In this document: one piece after another, positions 4,915-5,057 of the stretch
Numbering within the stretch: position 1 is the first letter of the stretch
Layout of the letters: each line of letters begins with the position of its first letter
From: Syntrophomonas sp. UBA1368
Lineage (GTDB): Bacteria; Bacillota; Syntrophomonadia; Syntrophomonadales; Syntrophomonadaceae
DNA length: 5,057 nucleotides
Direction of reading: 5' to 3'
Assembly (NCBI GenBank): GCA_002305965.1
Contig: DBRM01000055.1
Location: 41,334-46,390 of the forward strand
Notes under the pieces: generated by a model
The model's database searches: none
What the model was told of the DNA's origin: nothing
The model's input: the letters and a program-made list of their open reading frames with translations, nothing else
Program-made: the position numbers and the translations under genes

Positions 4915-5057
4915 TTAAAGATTTATGGTCTTGTAATGATTGCCGTTTAATTGTATATCAACCGATGCCTGGCCGAAATAACTGACGCCAACATGTATTA
5001 TGTCGGCAGCACTATGCAGCTGATTATAAATTTCCCTTTCACCTTTGGAATCTTTCA
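4915..5057 (-). CDS. C-terminal end of a probable PASTA-domain Ser/Thr protein kinase (cut by window edge)
   Basis: Only the last 46 residues before the TAA (4917-4915) are visible, starting KDSKGEREIYNQLHSA and ending GNHYKTINL. The kinase domain, membrane segment and PASTA repeats would lie beyond the window, so none can be seen. The tail has the style of the extracellular C-terminal domain found after the PASTA repeats in clostridial PrkC/Stk kinases: a D-x-x-G-x-R/E-x-x-Y-x-x-x-H segment, then alternating hydrophobic strands (IIHVGVSYFG, SVDIQLNG) like a small beta sandwich. Such kinases sit at the cell membrane and sense muropeptides. The assignment rests mostly on position: in many Bacillota the order is phosphatase (prpC), PASTA kinase, rsgA, rpe. 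The gene ends 16 nt before rsgA. No symbol is given because the diagnostic domains are absent. Confidence 0.65.
   Translation of the reverse strand, partial: KDSKGEREIYNQLHSAADIIHVGVSYFGQASVDIQLNGNHYKTINL

Noticed and set aside
1..5057. A novel defence, mobile or secretion system
   Set aside because: All bases are accounted for by conserved riboflavin, pentose phosphate and ribosome-assembly genes and their control signals. No direct repeats, insertion sequence ends, CRISPR units, tRNA genes or orphan gene of unknown function were seen.

Overview
The window is a compact, entirely minus-strand block of housekeeping genes. Read 5'->3' on the minus strand it holds: the C-terminal end of a probable PASTA-type Ser/Thr protein kinase, rsgA, rpe, an internal promoter, an FMN riboswitch with an intrinsic terminator, then ribD, ribE, ribBA and the start of ribH. 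The + strand holds nothing I can support as a gene.

Organism: the kinase-rsgA-rpe order, the ribD-ribE-ribBA-ribH order behind an FMN riboswitch, purine-rich AAGGAGG-type ribosome binding sites and moderate GC content point to a Bacillota (Firmicutes) genome. A clostridial or Peptococcaceae/Desulfitobacterium-like anaerobe seems most likely. This is judged from gene order and protein style, not from a search, and the genus cannot be fixed here.

Layout: 5057-4020 is the end of a cell-envelope/translation regulatory cluster (kinase tail, then ribosome-assembly GTPase RsgA). 4023-3373 is ribulose-phosphate 3-epimerase, whose TTG start overlaps the rsgA stop. 3372-3096 is the control region: a sigma-A-like promoter right after the rpe stop, a roughly 115-nt FMN aptamer, an AT-rich linker, and a terminator hairpin with a U tract. 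3095-1 is the riboflavin operon.

Function: RibBA makes both starting intermediates, from GTP and from ribulose 5-phosphate. RibD deaminates and reduces the pyrimidine branch. RibH (lumazine synthase) joins the branches and RibE (riboflavin synthase) finishes. The phosphatase step is not encoded here and must be supplied elsewhere. FMN made downstream of riboflavin should bind the leader and terminate transcription. At three successive rib junctions the stop codon of one gene lies inside the Shine-Dalgarno sequence of the next, suggesting translational coupling. I see no mobile element, CRISPR array, tRNA/rRNA or evidence of an undescribed system; the points worth a second look are regulatory details.
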